From NCBI RefSeq assembly GCF_004027225.2, contig NC_044282.2:63663725-63727724 (forward strand): a stretch of 64,000 nt of DNA. Direction: 5' to 3'. Position 1 is the stretch's first letter. Every line of letters begins with the position of its first letter. Both the position numbers and the translations under genes were made by a program. This DNA is from Strigops habroptila. Lineage: Eukaryota > Chordata > Aves > Psittaciformes > Psittacidae. Shown here in pieces: positions 45,901 through 53,700 of this stretch. Under the pieces are notes generated by a model. That model saw only the letters and a program-made list of their open reading frames with translations, had not been told where the DNA came from and searched no databases.

Positions 45901-48900
45901 TTATTATGGTTGCTATAAATAACACGAACGGAGGATTTGAAGTCCCTCTTGAGGTACAAATCAGTTCTAAAGGACTCAAGTCTTACTTCAGGAGGTGTGA
46001 ACACCATATCATTTATAAAATAAACTGCAGTTATAAAACAGACATTAAATTCACCTCATTTGCTGTCCTGTGTCTGTCTAAAGCTGATCTAGGTGAAGAG
46101 GTGAGAAACCTTATATGTGCCAATAGGGCTACATTGCTCCCTGTGAAGTTCAGCTCTGTGCACCAGCCTTAAGTAACAGGTTTTTCCTCCTAAAGCCTCA
46201 CTGATCCCTCTCTCTTGTGAAACTGTGAATTTTATTCTTTACTATATTTGTACATATTTCTATTATTTCCACAAAAGTTTGATCTGTATATTTTAAGCCC
46301 TAGGTTAACAGACTTAGCTCATGGAGGAGCTTATACCTATTTTGTAGAAGTGTTTTGGACACTTCAGAGACACTATCTCTAGGCATTAATGGGATCTTGA
46401 TTGAAAGCAAAAAGTCTAAATGTATTATTTCCTCTTTTAACATCTTCTTTTCTGTGCAGAAACCTTCAGTTATCCAACAGAAGTTATTACTGTGCTTCGA
46501 GGGAATTGCAGTCCAATAGCCATTGTTTCCCATGTTATCCCCTAAGTCAGGCTCCCTGACTGGCCTTCGCTCCCAGGAAACACCATGCCACCCAGTTCCG
46601 CATCTGGATCACCTCCCCTTGGCAATGTCGCTTCATGAGGCCACTTGCCTCAAAGAATTTGCTTCACCCATCTCTGCTGTCAGTCACAGACATGACCAGT
46701 GATCCTATGCCCAATTCTAGGGCTGCCAAGCTCCCTCTTTCCATGCTGGCTGCAGATGTTCGGTCCCTTACCCACCTGGGCCATTAACACCACAGATATT
46801 TAGTCCTGCAGAGGCTTGAAAAGGGTGCAGAGAGGACTCTATGCAGTCAGCCAGTGCATGAAGTGGAAAGCTGAAGCCTGGAAGTCAGAGCTTTCCAAGG
46901 CACAGCCACGTTCTGATTTCTTTACCCCCTGAGGGGGAATATGGGTTACTGCCAAGGGCACCTATGAATTGGCCCTGTTCTGGTCTCTAGGTTTTGTCCT
47001 GATTCAGAGGAAAGTGAGCAAATTCCCCAGTGACTCGCAGAAGTGAGAGGCAGACAGAGGAGAGATCATGTGCCCCTCTCTGCCCATGTACTGCTGGTCT
47101 CACAGCAGTGGGGTTGGGTTGCAGGGTCAGACAGTGATTCCCTCTAGAGAATATACTCTGAGGTTCCTCCTGCAGAAAACAAGGGGCAGGAGGCTGAATG
47201 GGAGAAGTAACCATGACCCCAAAGTGCCAGCTGTTTGGGGTGAAATCTCATCAGCCCAAGTCCCAAGTTTCATCTATTAAATGACAAGTTGTTTTCATTT
47301 TCAGCTTTGGCCCTTCTGGGGCCAAATTTTCTCTGCAACCCCACAAACTAGAAACTGACTTTCGACCTCAGGTGAATGATGAAGCTTTCTCATGGTGCCT
47401 CATTGAGGCTTGACAAGGCAGATGGTGTTTAAATGTTACTGCTGGACCCTTACTGTTGGATGGTAATGGCTGACCCAAAAAGAGCAAGAAGACATGTTTC
47501 TTAATCAGTAGCACAATACAAACCAGATGCTTGGAGGACAGTGAGATGCTGTTTTTGCAAGGTAATGAACATACTGAATGCTGAGCTTTGTGGAGGGCTG
47601 GAGGAGTCAGGTAGCAGTGCAGCAAGAGCGAGCTATAGTCTGTCCTCACATTTTCTTTGGAAGGGCTGGACCCAAACCCTGCAGAAGTCTATAGGGATCT
47701 TTCATTTGGGTTTGGATAGAGAACAGTCTGTAATGTCCTTGGACACACTCAAAGCAAAGAACTGCTCCTGAGCAAGACCAGAAGAAGGGAAAGGATCCCC
47801 CCTACCGTGATTTTACCTCCCACCATTGCCATGAGCATGAGCAGAAGCAGAAGCACTGTCTGCATGTACCCAGTCAAAACCCAGATAATTTCTATAAAGT
47901 CACTGCTAAAAGCTGGAGCAGAGGAGGCTCCTCACAGTTGCCCTGTGGGAAGAAAGGGGCTTTGTGGTTATCTCCCAATTTCTGCAGTGAACATCTGCAG
48001 CCCGTGGGGGCATACCAATTAATTGGAAAAGATCTCTGAGTTAATTTCCTTTCCAGGCTGCTGTAGTGCAGGGGCCGAGGTACACAGACCTAATTTATCA
48101 AATTAGAATAATAATAGTAGGGAAATTAACTCTTCCACTACCAATGCCATAAATGAATGTTGGAGTGTCTTCTAAGCGTCTTCTAAGAGGTAAAGAGATG
48201 GTCCAGGCTCTCTCCTGACCTGAGTTATGGGCGCTCCTAAATTTGCTCCCCTTGCTCCTCATAGTTTCAAGAGTTCCTCAGCATATGGACATAGTCACCT
48301 CTGAGGTGGCAAGGCAGAGGACAATGCTGAAAGGGGTTTGGGGTGGAAAGCAAGTACCATCAGCCCCACATTCCTCTGTAAGAACACCTAAAGCTGATAA
48401 CCACTAAAACCCTGGACCTGAAACCTCTGAGCTTTGCAGACTTTCTAGAAGTGCTGCTGACTGTAGCAGGACTGGTTGCATGCAGGAAGTGTGGCCTGGA
48501 TGCATCCTGGTGCTTGCAAGATCAGGACTAGTGCAGAAGTCTGGGTTGTTGCACTGAGGCGAGCAAGAACCCCTTGCAACAAAGCATGTGGGAGAGAGAA
48601 GCAGATGGTCATCACAGTGCTTTCATGTAAGACATAGCTTTGGACAGTTAGAAGCCTCTCTACATCCCAAGACAGAGATAGGTCCAAGGCAAGAGACAGG
48701 AATGACTTCCCACATTGGACATTACATATGCCATAGGGATATTTTCCATAGGGGACAGGGAGGTGTTTGTTTATAAAATAAAAGATAAAAACTTCAAACC
48801 CCGGATATTTCTATGAAACTAAAAGAAGGGAACATTTGCCTAAAGCTGCTTTGATTAAGAGGTGTTCTCAGGGGGCTGGCTGGCAACAGACAGGTCATAT

Positions 48901-48986
48901 GAGAGCAGGTTTCCTCCTTGCTGTCTTTCATACTATCAAGAAGTGAAATAAGAGGATGCTTTACCTTCTTGTTTGTTTGAGTCCAT
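24826..48986 (-). CDS. ARHGEF33: ARHGEF33, DH-domain Rho guanine nucleotide exchange factor
   Basis: Spliced gene on the minus strand. Coding exons 5' to 3': 48986-48965, 45864-45815, 39730-39566, 37934-37813, 37170-37028, 35680-35621, 34432-34220, 33579-33450, 32518-32386, 31566-31483, 30596-30513, 29712-29564, 28666-28508, 27460-26707, 24963-24826. All boundaries read AG/GT on the minus strand and every phase agrees; total 2406 nt, 801 aa. Order of parts: short N-terminus, coiled coil (about residues 25-119), linker, DH domain (about 260-450), then a long Ser/Pro-rich tail ending in a basic FRSSFRKLFKKK. I see no PH domain after the DH, which is unusual for Dbl-family GEFs. The DH domain is expected to act on Rho GTPases; the specific substrate cannot be read from sequence. 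Identity rests on strong collinearity with human ARHGEF33 and its place beside SOS1. Confidence 0.96.
24964..26706 (-). other. ARHGEF33: ARHGEF33 intron, no recognised element
   Basis: Intron of 1.7 kb. No repeat or exon is recognised; open frames on either strand show no family resemblance. Confidence 0.75.
26707..27460 (-). CDS. ARHGEF33: ARHGEF33 large exon: Ser/Pro-rich C-terminal region
   Basis: The exon of 754 nt encodes about residues 505-756, beginning after acceptor tttttaag with the end of a Pro codon and HLMPQMKKPQPTVMENIQ. It includes FENCSPASSESSLDICF and RLYSTRSSSGSR, both matching human ARHGEF33, and ends EKQSFLE before donor gtaagg. No enzymatic domain is recognisable; the region is probably disordered with many possible phosphosites. 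Confidence 0.97.
27461..28507 (-). other. ARHGEF33: ARHGEF33 intron, no recognised element
   Basis: Intron of 1.05 kb. A short A10 tract is present at about 27957-27967; otherwise nothing is recognised. Confidence 0.75.
28508..28666 (-). CDS. ARHGEF33: ARHGEF33 exon after the DH domain
   Basis: Minus-strand acceptor ccctcag, donor gtaagc. It encodes SSLVKLYKGLTSQCTSQE, then VSPTPSATSIRDSGIHSEE and TIQSFPPAPSSGTTT. It aligns with the human segment after KKLKK, where a PH domain would follow in other Dbl-family proteins. Confidence 0.95.
28735..28940 (-). mobile_element. Possible decayed CR1-like fragment
   Basis: The left edge 'agaatcacagaaaacagggc' followed by 'tgggagggacctt' resembles the reverse complement of a CR1 3' end; the rest is too diverged to place. 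Confidence 0.35.
29564..29712 (-). CDS. ARHGEF33: ARHGEF33 exon: end of DH domain
   Basis: It encodes NVLKFTDQEHPDYYLL, then LVCVQRLRVFISHYSLLF and QCNEDLLIQKRKKLK, ending with 2 nt of Lys before donor gtaagc. This is the last helical part of the DH domain. Confidence 0.97.
29713..30512 (-). other. ARHGEF33: ARHGEF33 intron, no recognised element
   Basis: Intron of 0.8 kb with no recognisable element. Confidence 0.75.
30513..30596 (-). CDS. ARHGEF33: ARHGEF33 exon: DH domain
   Basis: 28 codons, phase 0 at both ends: VEEEIKSDLYILFFHIVQR then IPEYLIHLQ. The IPEYLIHLQ helix is typical of a DH domain core (the conserved R-x-P-x-Y-x-L-x-L type helix). Confidence 0.97.
30597..31482 (-). other. 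ARHGEF33: ARHGEF33 intron, no recognised element
   Basis: Intron of 0.9 kb, AT-rich in its middle, with no recognised element. Confidence 0.75.
31483..31566 (-). CDS. ARHGEF33: ARHGEF33 exon: DH domain
   Basis: 28 codons, phase 0 at both ends: NNFLDYYVAYLRDLPECI then SLIHVVILKE, with acceptor ctgtaag and donor gtaaac on the minus strand. Exons 10 and 11 of this gene are both exactly 84 nt. Confidence 0.97.
31567..32385 (-). other. ARHGEF33: ARHGEF33 intron, no recognised element
   Basis: Intron of 0.8 kb. A purine-rich run at about 31570-31612 (plus strand) gives the polypyrimidine tract of the downstream acceptor on the minus strand. Confidence 0.75.
32386..32518 (-). CDS. ARHGEF33: ARHGEF33 exon: DH domain
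   Basis: It completes the split Ser codon, then FFPNSLRYLVQQHVDLLHA, LQERVLSWPRQGILGD and IFLKLTNDE. It matches the human DH segment; minus-strand donor gtatgt. Confidence 0.97.
32519..33449 (-). other. ARHGEF33: ARHGEF33 intron, no recognised element
   Basis: Intron of 0.9 kb with no recognised repeat. Confidence 0.75.
33450..33579 (-). CDS. ARHGEF33: ARHGEF33 exon: start of DH domain
   Basis: It encodes AKRQNIALELLESERKYV then INLSLILKIKATLQG and PDVKRSTKER, with split codons at both ends. ELLESERKYV is the first conserved DH helix (CR1 region of Dbl homology, where the Glu contacts the GTPase switch I). Confidence 0.97.
33580..34219 (-). other. ARHGEF33: ARHGEF33 intron, no recognised element
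   Basis: Intron of 0.64 kb with no recognised element. Confidence 0.75.
34220..34432 (-). CDS. ARHGEF33: ARHGEF33 exon: linker before the DH domain
   Basis: It encodes ATIETDDSLKPSLTTEAQ, then SKVHLPSTVWKQPKDTKDW and further to CEPSLA, with Gly split at the start and Ala split at the end. It aligns with human SKGHLPSGMWRQPKD. Poorly conserved, probably disordered linker. Confidence 0.95.
34433..35620 (-). other. ARHGEF33: ARHGEF33 intron, no recognised element
   Basis: Intron of 1.2 kb with no recognised repeat. Confidence 0.75.
35621..35680 (-). CDS. ARHGEF33: ARHGEF33 exon: short linker exon
   Basis: 60 nt: (V)SDTRIMPMGEGSVKVVGGP and a split Gly. Minus-strand acceptor ttcaacag and donor gtagga. 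It aligns with human GDSNVKGMMGPG. Confidence 0.93.
35681..37027 (-). other. ARHGEF33: ARHGEF33 intron, no recognised element
   Basis: Intron of 1.35 kb with no recognised repeat. The 110-codon open frame at 35831-36163 has no family resemblance. Confidence 0.75.
37028..37170 (-). CDS. ARHGEF33: ARHGEF33 exon: linker with GSPFRSINLPEPV
   Basis: It encodes RAQKDDHGSQTVPTPLQ, then GSPFRSINLPEPVLINEDF and TSLLHNVTYEK. The GSPFRSIN-PEPV block is shared with human and is the best-conserved part of the linker, suggesting a binding motif. Confidence 0.96.
37171..37812 (-). other. ARHGEF33: ARHGEF33 intron, no recognised element
   Basis: Intron of 0.64 kb with no recognised element. Confidence 0.75.
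37813..37934 (-). CDS. ARHGEF33: ARHGEF33 exon: coiled coil
   Basis: It encodes EELSDAKSMIEEISAKQE, then EMQQKIEQLQQEKRRE and SRKMKA, with 2 nt of Lys before donor gtaagg. The EEMQQKIEQLQQEKRRES heptads are identical to human. Confidence 0.97.
37935..39565 (-). other. ARHGEF33: ARHGEF33 intron, no recognised element
   Basis: Intron of 1.6 kb with no recognised repeat. Confidence 0.75.
39566..39730 (-). CDS. ARHGEF33: ARHGEF33 exon: coiled coil
   Basis: 55 codons, phase 0 at both ends: LQALASELKAGFTEAMQE, then LSRIQHGEYALEEKVKSC and RCAMEEKVAEMKNSLNTFK. Very close to human; it forms most of the N-terminal coiled coil that probably drives self-association. Confidence 0.97.
39731..45814 (-). 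other. ARHGEF33: ARHGEF33 intron of 6.1 kb
   Basis: It contains a sense-strand CR1 fragment at about 40175-40362. It also holds several chance-length open frames (40370-40813, 43493-44071, 45103-45558) with no recognised homology, and an AT-rich motif cluster at about 45530-45610. Confidence 0.7.
40175..40362 (+). mobile_element. CR1 LINE 3' fragment
   Basis: The text 'ggaatgggttgcccagggag', 'ggcggtgttcaaggccagg', 'ctgcccatggcagggggg' and a 3' end 'ccttactattctatgattct' is a well-preserved CR1 3' end. Confidence 0.95.
45815..45864 (-). CDS. ARHGEF33: ARHGEF33 coding exon 2 (50 nt)
   Basis: Minus-strand acceptor ttcccacag and donor gtaaag. It reads (G)ETESVPVSTPATQISQ, aligned with human GENEHMPVNNPSTQIYQ, directly before LQALASEL. 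Phase fits both neighbours. It is too short to be found as an isolated open frame. Confidence 0.88.
45865..48964 (-). other. ARHGEF33: ARHGEF33 intron of 3.1 kb
   Basis: No repeat is recognised. An AT-rich stretch at about 48015-48165 is dense in homeodomain-type motifs (TAATT, ATTAATTGG, ATTAGAATAATAATA). Confidence 0.7.
48965..48986 (-). CDS. ARHGEF33: ARHGEF33 first coding exon (22 nt) with start codon
   Basis: Minus strand: ATG at 48986-48984, reading MDSNKQE and 1 nt of Gly before donor gtaaag. The human protein begins MEKTKTKQ followed by the same split Gly. The ATG has a strong context (G at -3, G at +4). The match is short, so the identity of this exon is supported mainly by phase, position and the donor. 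Confidence 0.7.
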
Positions 48987-50769
48987 GGCTGCTATAGGGT
49001 GTGCGTCCTTGCAGGGACTCCTGTCCTTACTCTGGAGGGTTCTGGCTGGTCACTGGGAACATCCCATGGCTTAGAGCTGCCCACATGTGAGCCCTGCGAT
49101 GGGTCAGCTGTTCTGAACCCTGAGTGCAGAAAGATGCAGAAAGGGTTTATTGAGCGGAGGTGCTCAAAGTTCAGAAAACAGAGGGCAGAGGAAGAGGGAT
49201 TTGAGAGGGAACGAGGCATCCTAAAGGTCTGTTTGGATTCACAGTGCCTTCACAAGCAGGGTGGGTGCCAGTCCAAGCAAACACTTCCCTCCCAGCCCAA
49301 GGCCATTTGTGCTTACATGGATGGGTGATTAAGAGTTTCTGTGTAATCCCACAGAGACTATTTGCTCAGCAAGATGATGCTTGTATGAACACAGAAGCAA
49401 AATGAGATATATTCTGAATGGCAGCACATAAACATCTTGCATGGGTGCTCTGCATCAAAGAACCAGGTTTTTGCTATGCAACTAATCCAAAATGTCCTCC
49501 AAACTTGTGTTTGGGACACAGAGACACTGACTTCACAATGCTGCTGCACAATCCTGCTGGCACTTTTGGAGGTTCTTGTACTGCTTTCTCTGCCAGTTGT
49601 CTCCCTGACTTTTGGAGGCACAGGAGTGCTGCAAGGCACCTCAGTGTGCAGCCTCTCTGGAAACCAGGGCCAATAGAGCATGATGACGTGCCCTAGTCAA
49701 TCCCTTGGTAAAGCATCTCATCAGTCTGGTAATGGAGTTAGGACTTTGGAAACAGTCTTTAGATAATGCCTGATTAATGGCTCAGACAGAACCCCAAGAA
49801 AATGGATTGCACCAGCTAAAGGTTCTCTTATCAGCATGGGCACTGCCCCACATCCACGCTTCCTCTCCCCAGGGTTTAATTCAAGTCTAATTTTGTCCAG
49901 CCTTACTAGGAAACCAGGTGTGATTTAGGACTCTAGAATAACCTCACACCTCCATTCCTGTTTGGCATAGATATGCCCAAGGCTGTTGTGAGTTATCATT
50001 AGCTTTGATAATGGGATTGGAGGGGCCAGTGTAATTATGGCACAAAGCTCTGCTGACACAGCTCTGCCAGGAGGGTTGCAGTTTGGAGAAGCCTGGGGTG
50101 ATGTTTACAGGGAAGCAGGCACAGAGAAAGGCAAATAGCATTAAATAGATGGGAGAGATGCAAAAGATGCAAGAGCCCTGGGTGGCTTTAGGAAATGGCT
50201 GCAGAAGCAGTTGCTTCTGGTGCAGTCAGGAGTGTAGTTTGGGAGCCACACACTTTTGACCTGACAGCTTTCCAGTGTGGAGTTCCTGAGGGAGAAGGGT
50301 GGTAGCACCATCAGGGCCCCTGAGATGGGGTGATGCTGTGTTTTTGAGCTGTGGCAAGGGATGCCTCATATGGTCAGGCTGGGAGTGGCAGAGCCAACAG
50401 CATACACAGCCAGCCTCCTGCTGAGGGTATGATGTGGACTGAAAGGCTTCCAGAGCACAGTGCTGGAGCGACTTGGGGGTTTGCATCTTCTTGAGATTGA
50501 GGATTAGTGAAAGGATAAATGTGTTATTTGTAAGAGAGCTGCTTATGTGATCTCCTCCTAGGAAGATCCATTGTCTTCTCAGGACAGAGGATCCTTTGGT
50601 GACACGTGGAAAATCTGAGCAAAGGTGGAGGGACTTTGGTTGTGGGCTTTGTACAAACAGGCCAGGAAAGCTTCTAGTGGACACCTGGTTACAGTGAGAT
50701 AAATGCAATAGTTTATGTAATCTGCTCTCTATCAGCTGATTGATAGTGTAAAAGTCATTTTCTTGTTCT

Positions 50770-51180
50770 GAAGTCTCTTAGGCTGATGGCACAGTTTAGA
50801 TGGGCAGGGACCTCTGGAGTTACCTGACTCAAAGCAGGGCTAACCCCAAAGCTAGATCAGATTGCTCAGGGCCACATCTAGTCCAGGTCTGAGTATCTCC
50901 CAGGCTGGAGACTTCTCAGCCTTTCTGGGCCTGTCCCAGGGCTGCACTACTCCCATGGGGAAGATGTGTTTCATTACAGCCAGTCAAGGTTTCCCTTGTT
51001 GCACCTTGTGCCCACAGTAATTTATCTTTTTGTTGTGTCTGTGAGAAGAGCCCAACTGCCTCGTCTATAAGGCCTGTCAGGTAGTTGCAGATGGCTGTAG
51101 GTCCCCCCCCGCCTTCCCTTCCCCAAGCTGAACAAACCCAACTCCCTCAGCCTCTCCTATGCTGTGTGCTCCAGTCCTCT
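50770..51180 (-). mobile_element. CR1 LINE 3' fragment, old subfamily, antisense
   Basis: The plus strand shows the reverse complement of an older CR1 type: 'gggcagggacctctggag', 'actcaaagcagggctaacc', 'ttgctcagggccacatctag', 'caccttgtgcccacag', then 'caagctgaacaaaccc' and 'ccctcagcctctcctatg'. Diverged. Confidence 0.85.
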
Positions 51181-53394
51181 TTAGCAGAATAAATCAACAA
51201 ATAAATAAATATCTTTTCTGATAGATATCCAGAATAGCAAGAACGTTATTTGCTTCTGAAAGACATAAATATGCAGTTGTTTTTAAAGTAGCTGAACCTC
51301 CTCTCTAGCAGTTTTGAGGAGCAGGTACTTAAGTCTGGTTCTCTGTGAGAAACAGACCTTCAGCTTAAACGTCAGTAGCAGCTTGTTTAGTAGCAAAGTT
51401 GTTAAACTTTGCTTCCAGCTTAGACTAGTCAATGTCATAGCAAATTCATGAGACTTTTGTTATTGGGACCCGCTTGTTTAACACTGAGAACTTTTTTCAA
51501 AATTCAGAACTGTTTTCGCAATGCTGGGGGTAAAGGAACAAAGAGGAAAGTCAAAACATTTCTGAAAGAAACATAAACCTCTTCTGTGATAAACTTTTGC
51601 ACAGCTTTTTGCTGGAAATTCACTTTTTTTTTTTCAATAAAAACGTACATATTTTTACCCATTCTGCTTTTATATTATTAATGTTTTACCATGTCAGTTA
51701 TAGCAACATAGCAGTGTATAACTGTTATCTATTAATAATAATAATTAACAAACTTCAGTTAGTATGGAATTAGTTTTATTAATATACATTAAATACACTA
51801 ACTGCATGGCATGTCTTAAAGATTTTATAATTTTACTATTCAGTGGCTGAATTATTCTGGGGATCCCTAAATCTCTGGTGACAATGTGACATTGATACCT
51901 CTGGCTTTCACAGGGCAGGGTGACCATACCCGGCCAGTACCAAAACCATTTGTTGTGGGAGAATGCCAAAATGAGAGTACCTAACCCATACTGCTGCACA
52001 GCTTTCAATGGGGAAGTCAGGGTACTGTGGTAATGCATGAGGAAACAATGCATAAGGCAGACATCCAAGGTGAGGAAAAGACAGAATTAAAGAACAATTC
52101 AGTTCCTCCAAGTGCTCTCTACTTCCACCAGCTCCTCCCAGGCCATATGAGGTCTCAAAATGCTTGTGTCTCTATCTAGGTCCCACTTGGGCATGTTCCC
52201 TTACCCAGCACATCACCAGGGCTACGCCATCAGTCCCACAGATGATGATTCAGGCTGAGGGATGCAACACAAAGAGTACCTGTGTCTACCCTCCACTAGT
52301 ACATGGAAACCTGCAGTTGTCATGCGGGGCGGTGCACCTAAGAGGAGAAGTTCACAGGAGGGCATTCCCCCCTCTGCTGATACAGGTGATGACAAAGAAA
52401 GAGGTTTGTCTGAAAGGGAAAAAAATAACCTACATGAGGTTTTAATGAGAGCGAAGTAATACTTTGTAGAAGAAGTGCTTGTATGAGGATGTGTCATTGT
52501 CCTGTTACCTATCTTCTGTTCTCATGCACTTACAACTCAGGGCCACATAGGGCTGGAAGGTATGCCCTTTGGCATTGTATCTCATCTCTTGTTTTGTAAA
52601 AACACTGTGAGTTCCTACTATGACAAGTGATTTTTTCCTTATAGAGGGAAGTCAAAGCAGTGGAAATTTAACTGAGGAGCTTCCACATCAGACTCACGCA
52701 GACAAGGACAATGTCTGAGCACCGTCTCTGTCCTCTGCAGAGCTCAGGAGTGAGGTTTGAAACTGGGACACCAGGGATGCTGCCATCCCCTCTGCTCCAG
52801 CACCACCAGCTCTGCTATATGACCACACTGCAAAGTAGGTTGACCTTGGTTAAGTGGGTCCAAAAATCTTCCCCATTTACAGTTACGGAGTAACTGTCTT
52901 TCGTGTGTCCTCTAGCTGCAGACTGCAATTTCCTGAGTCACTCCTCAGGTCTTTGTTACATCAAATCATTGCATTACAGGGGCTACTTTACATTTAGGGG
53001 TTGTTGCTGGACTCCGTGATATGTAACATTGCCTGCCTGTCACTGGTTCTTCTGAACTGCTGAAATATGGAGCAAAACTTCCACATCACTAAAACAAATA
53101 TGTTTTAGTGTGCACCTCACCATGGTTTGGAGCAAAGGCTTGTCCTCTGTTCTCCCTGACTGCCAGGTAGGGAAGCTGTTAACATTGTCCTTACCAGGGA
53201 CAAGGCTTTTAGTCAGCCTGAATTGACTGAGCAGTGTCAGGCTTGTTCCTAAAGCATGCAGAAAGGGGTTGGAAAATAGGATTGACTTTTGGCCTTAAGA
53301 CCCTGGATGTGGGCTGCTTGGTCAAATCCTGCCTTTGCTAGAAGTGAACAAGTCATAAGCTCACAGCAGAGTCTAGGTAAGTAGGAACCCTTGT

Positions 53395-53700
53395 ATGTCT
53401 CTAGTCCAGCTTCCTGCTCAGATCAAGGCTAACTCCAAACTAGATAGGTTCCTCAGGGCTGTGTCCAGCTCAGGTATGAATATTTCCTCCAATACCCTGG
53501 GGAAGAATATTTTTCCTTATGTGCAGTAAGGATTTCCCTTTGTTGCAGCTTGTGCCCATTGCCTTTCACTGTGCACCTCTGGGAAGAACATGGGCTCTGT
53601 CTGCTTTGTAGCTCCCTTGAGGCAGTGAAAAACTGCAAGAGGATCGCCCCCCTTAACCTCTTTTTCTCAGTACTCAGCAAGCCCCACACCCTTAACCCCT
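53395..53700 (-). mobile_element. CR1 LINE 3' fragment, old subfamily, antisense
   Basis: Same order of motifs as the copy near 51 kb: 'tctctagtccagcttcctgc', 'cctcagggctgtgtccag', 'ttgtgcccattgcctttcac', 'tgtgcacctctgggaagaac', 'ctctttttctcagtactcag'. Diverged. Confidence 0.85.
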
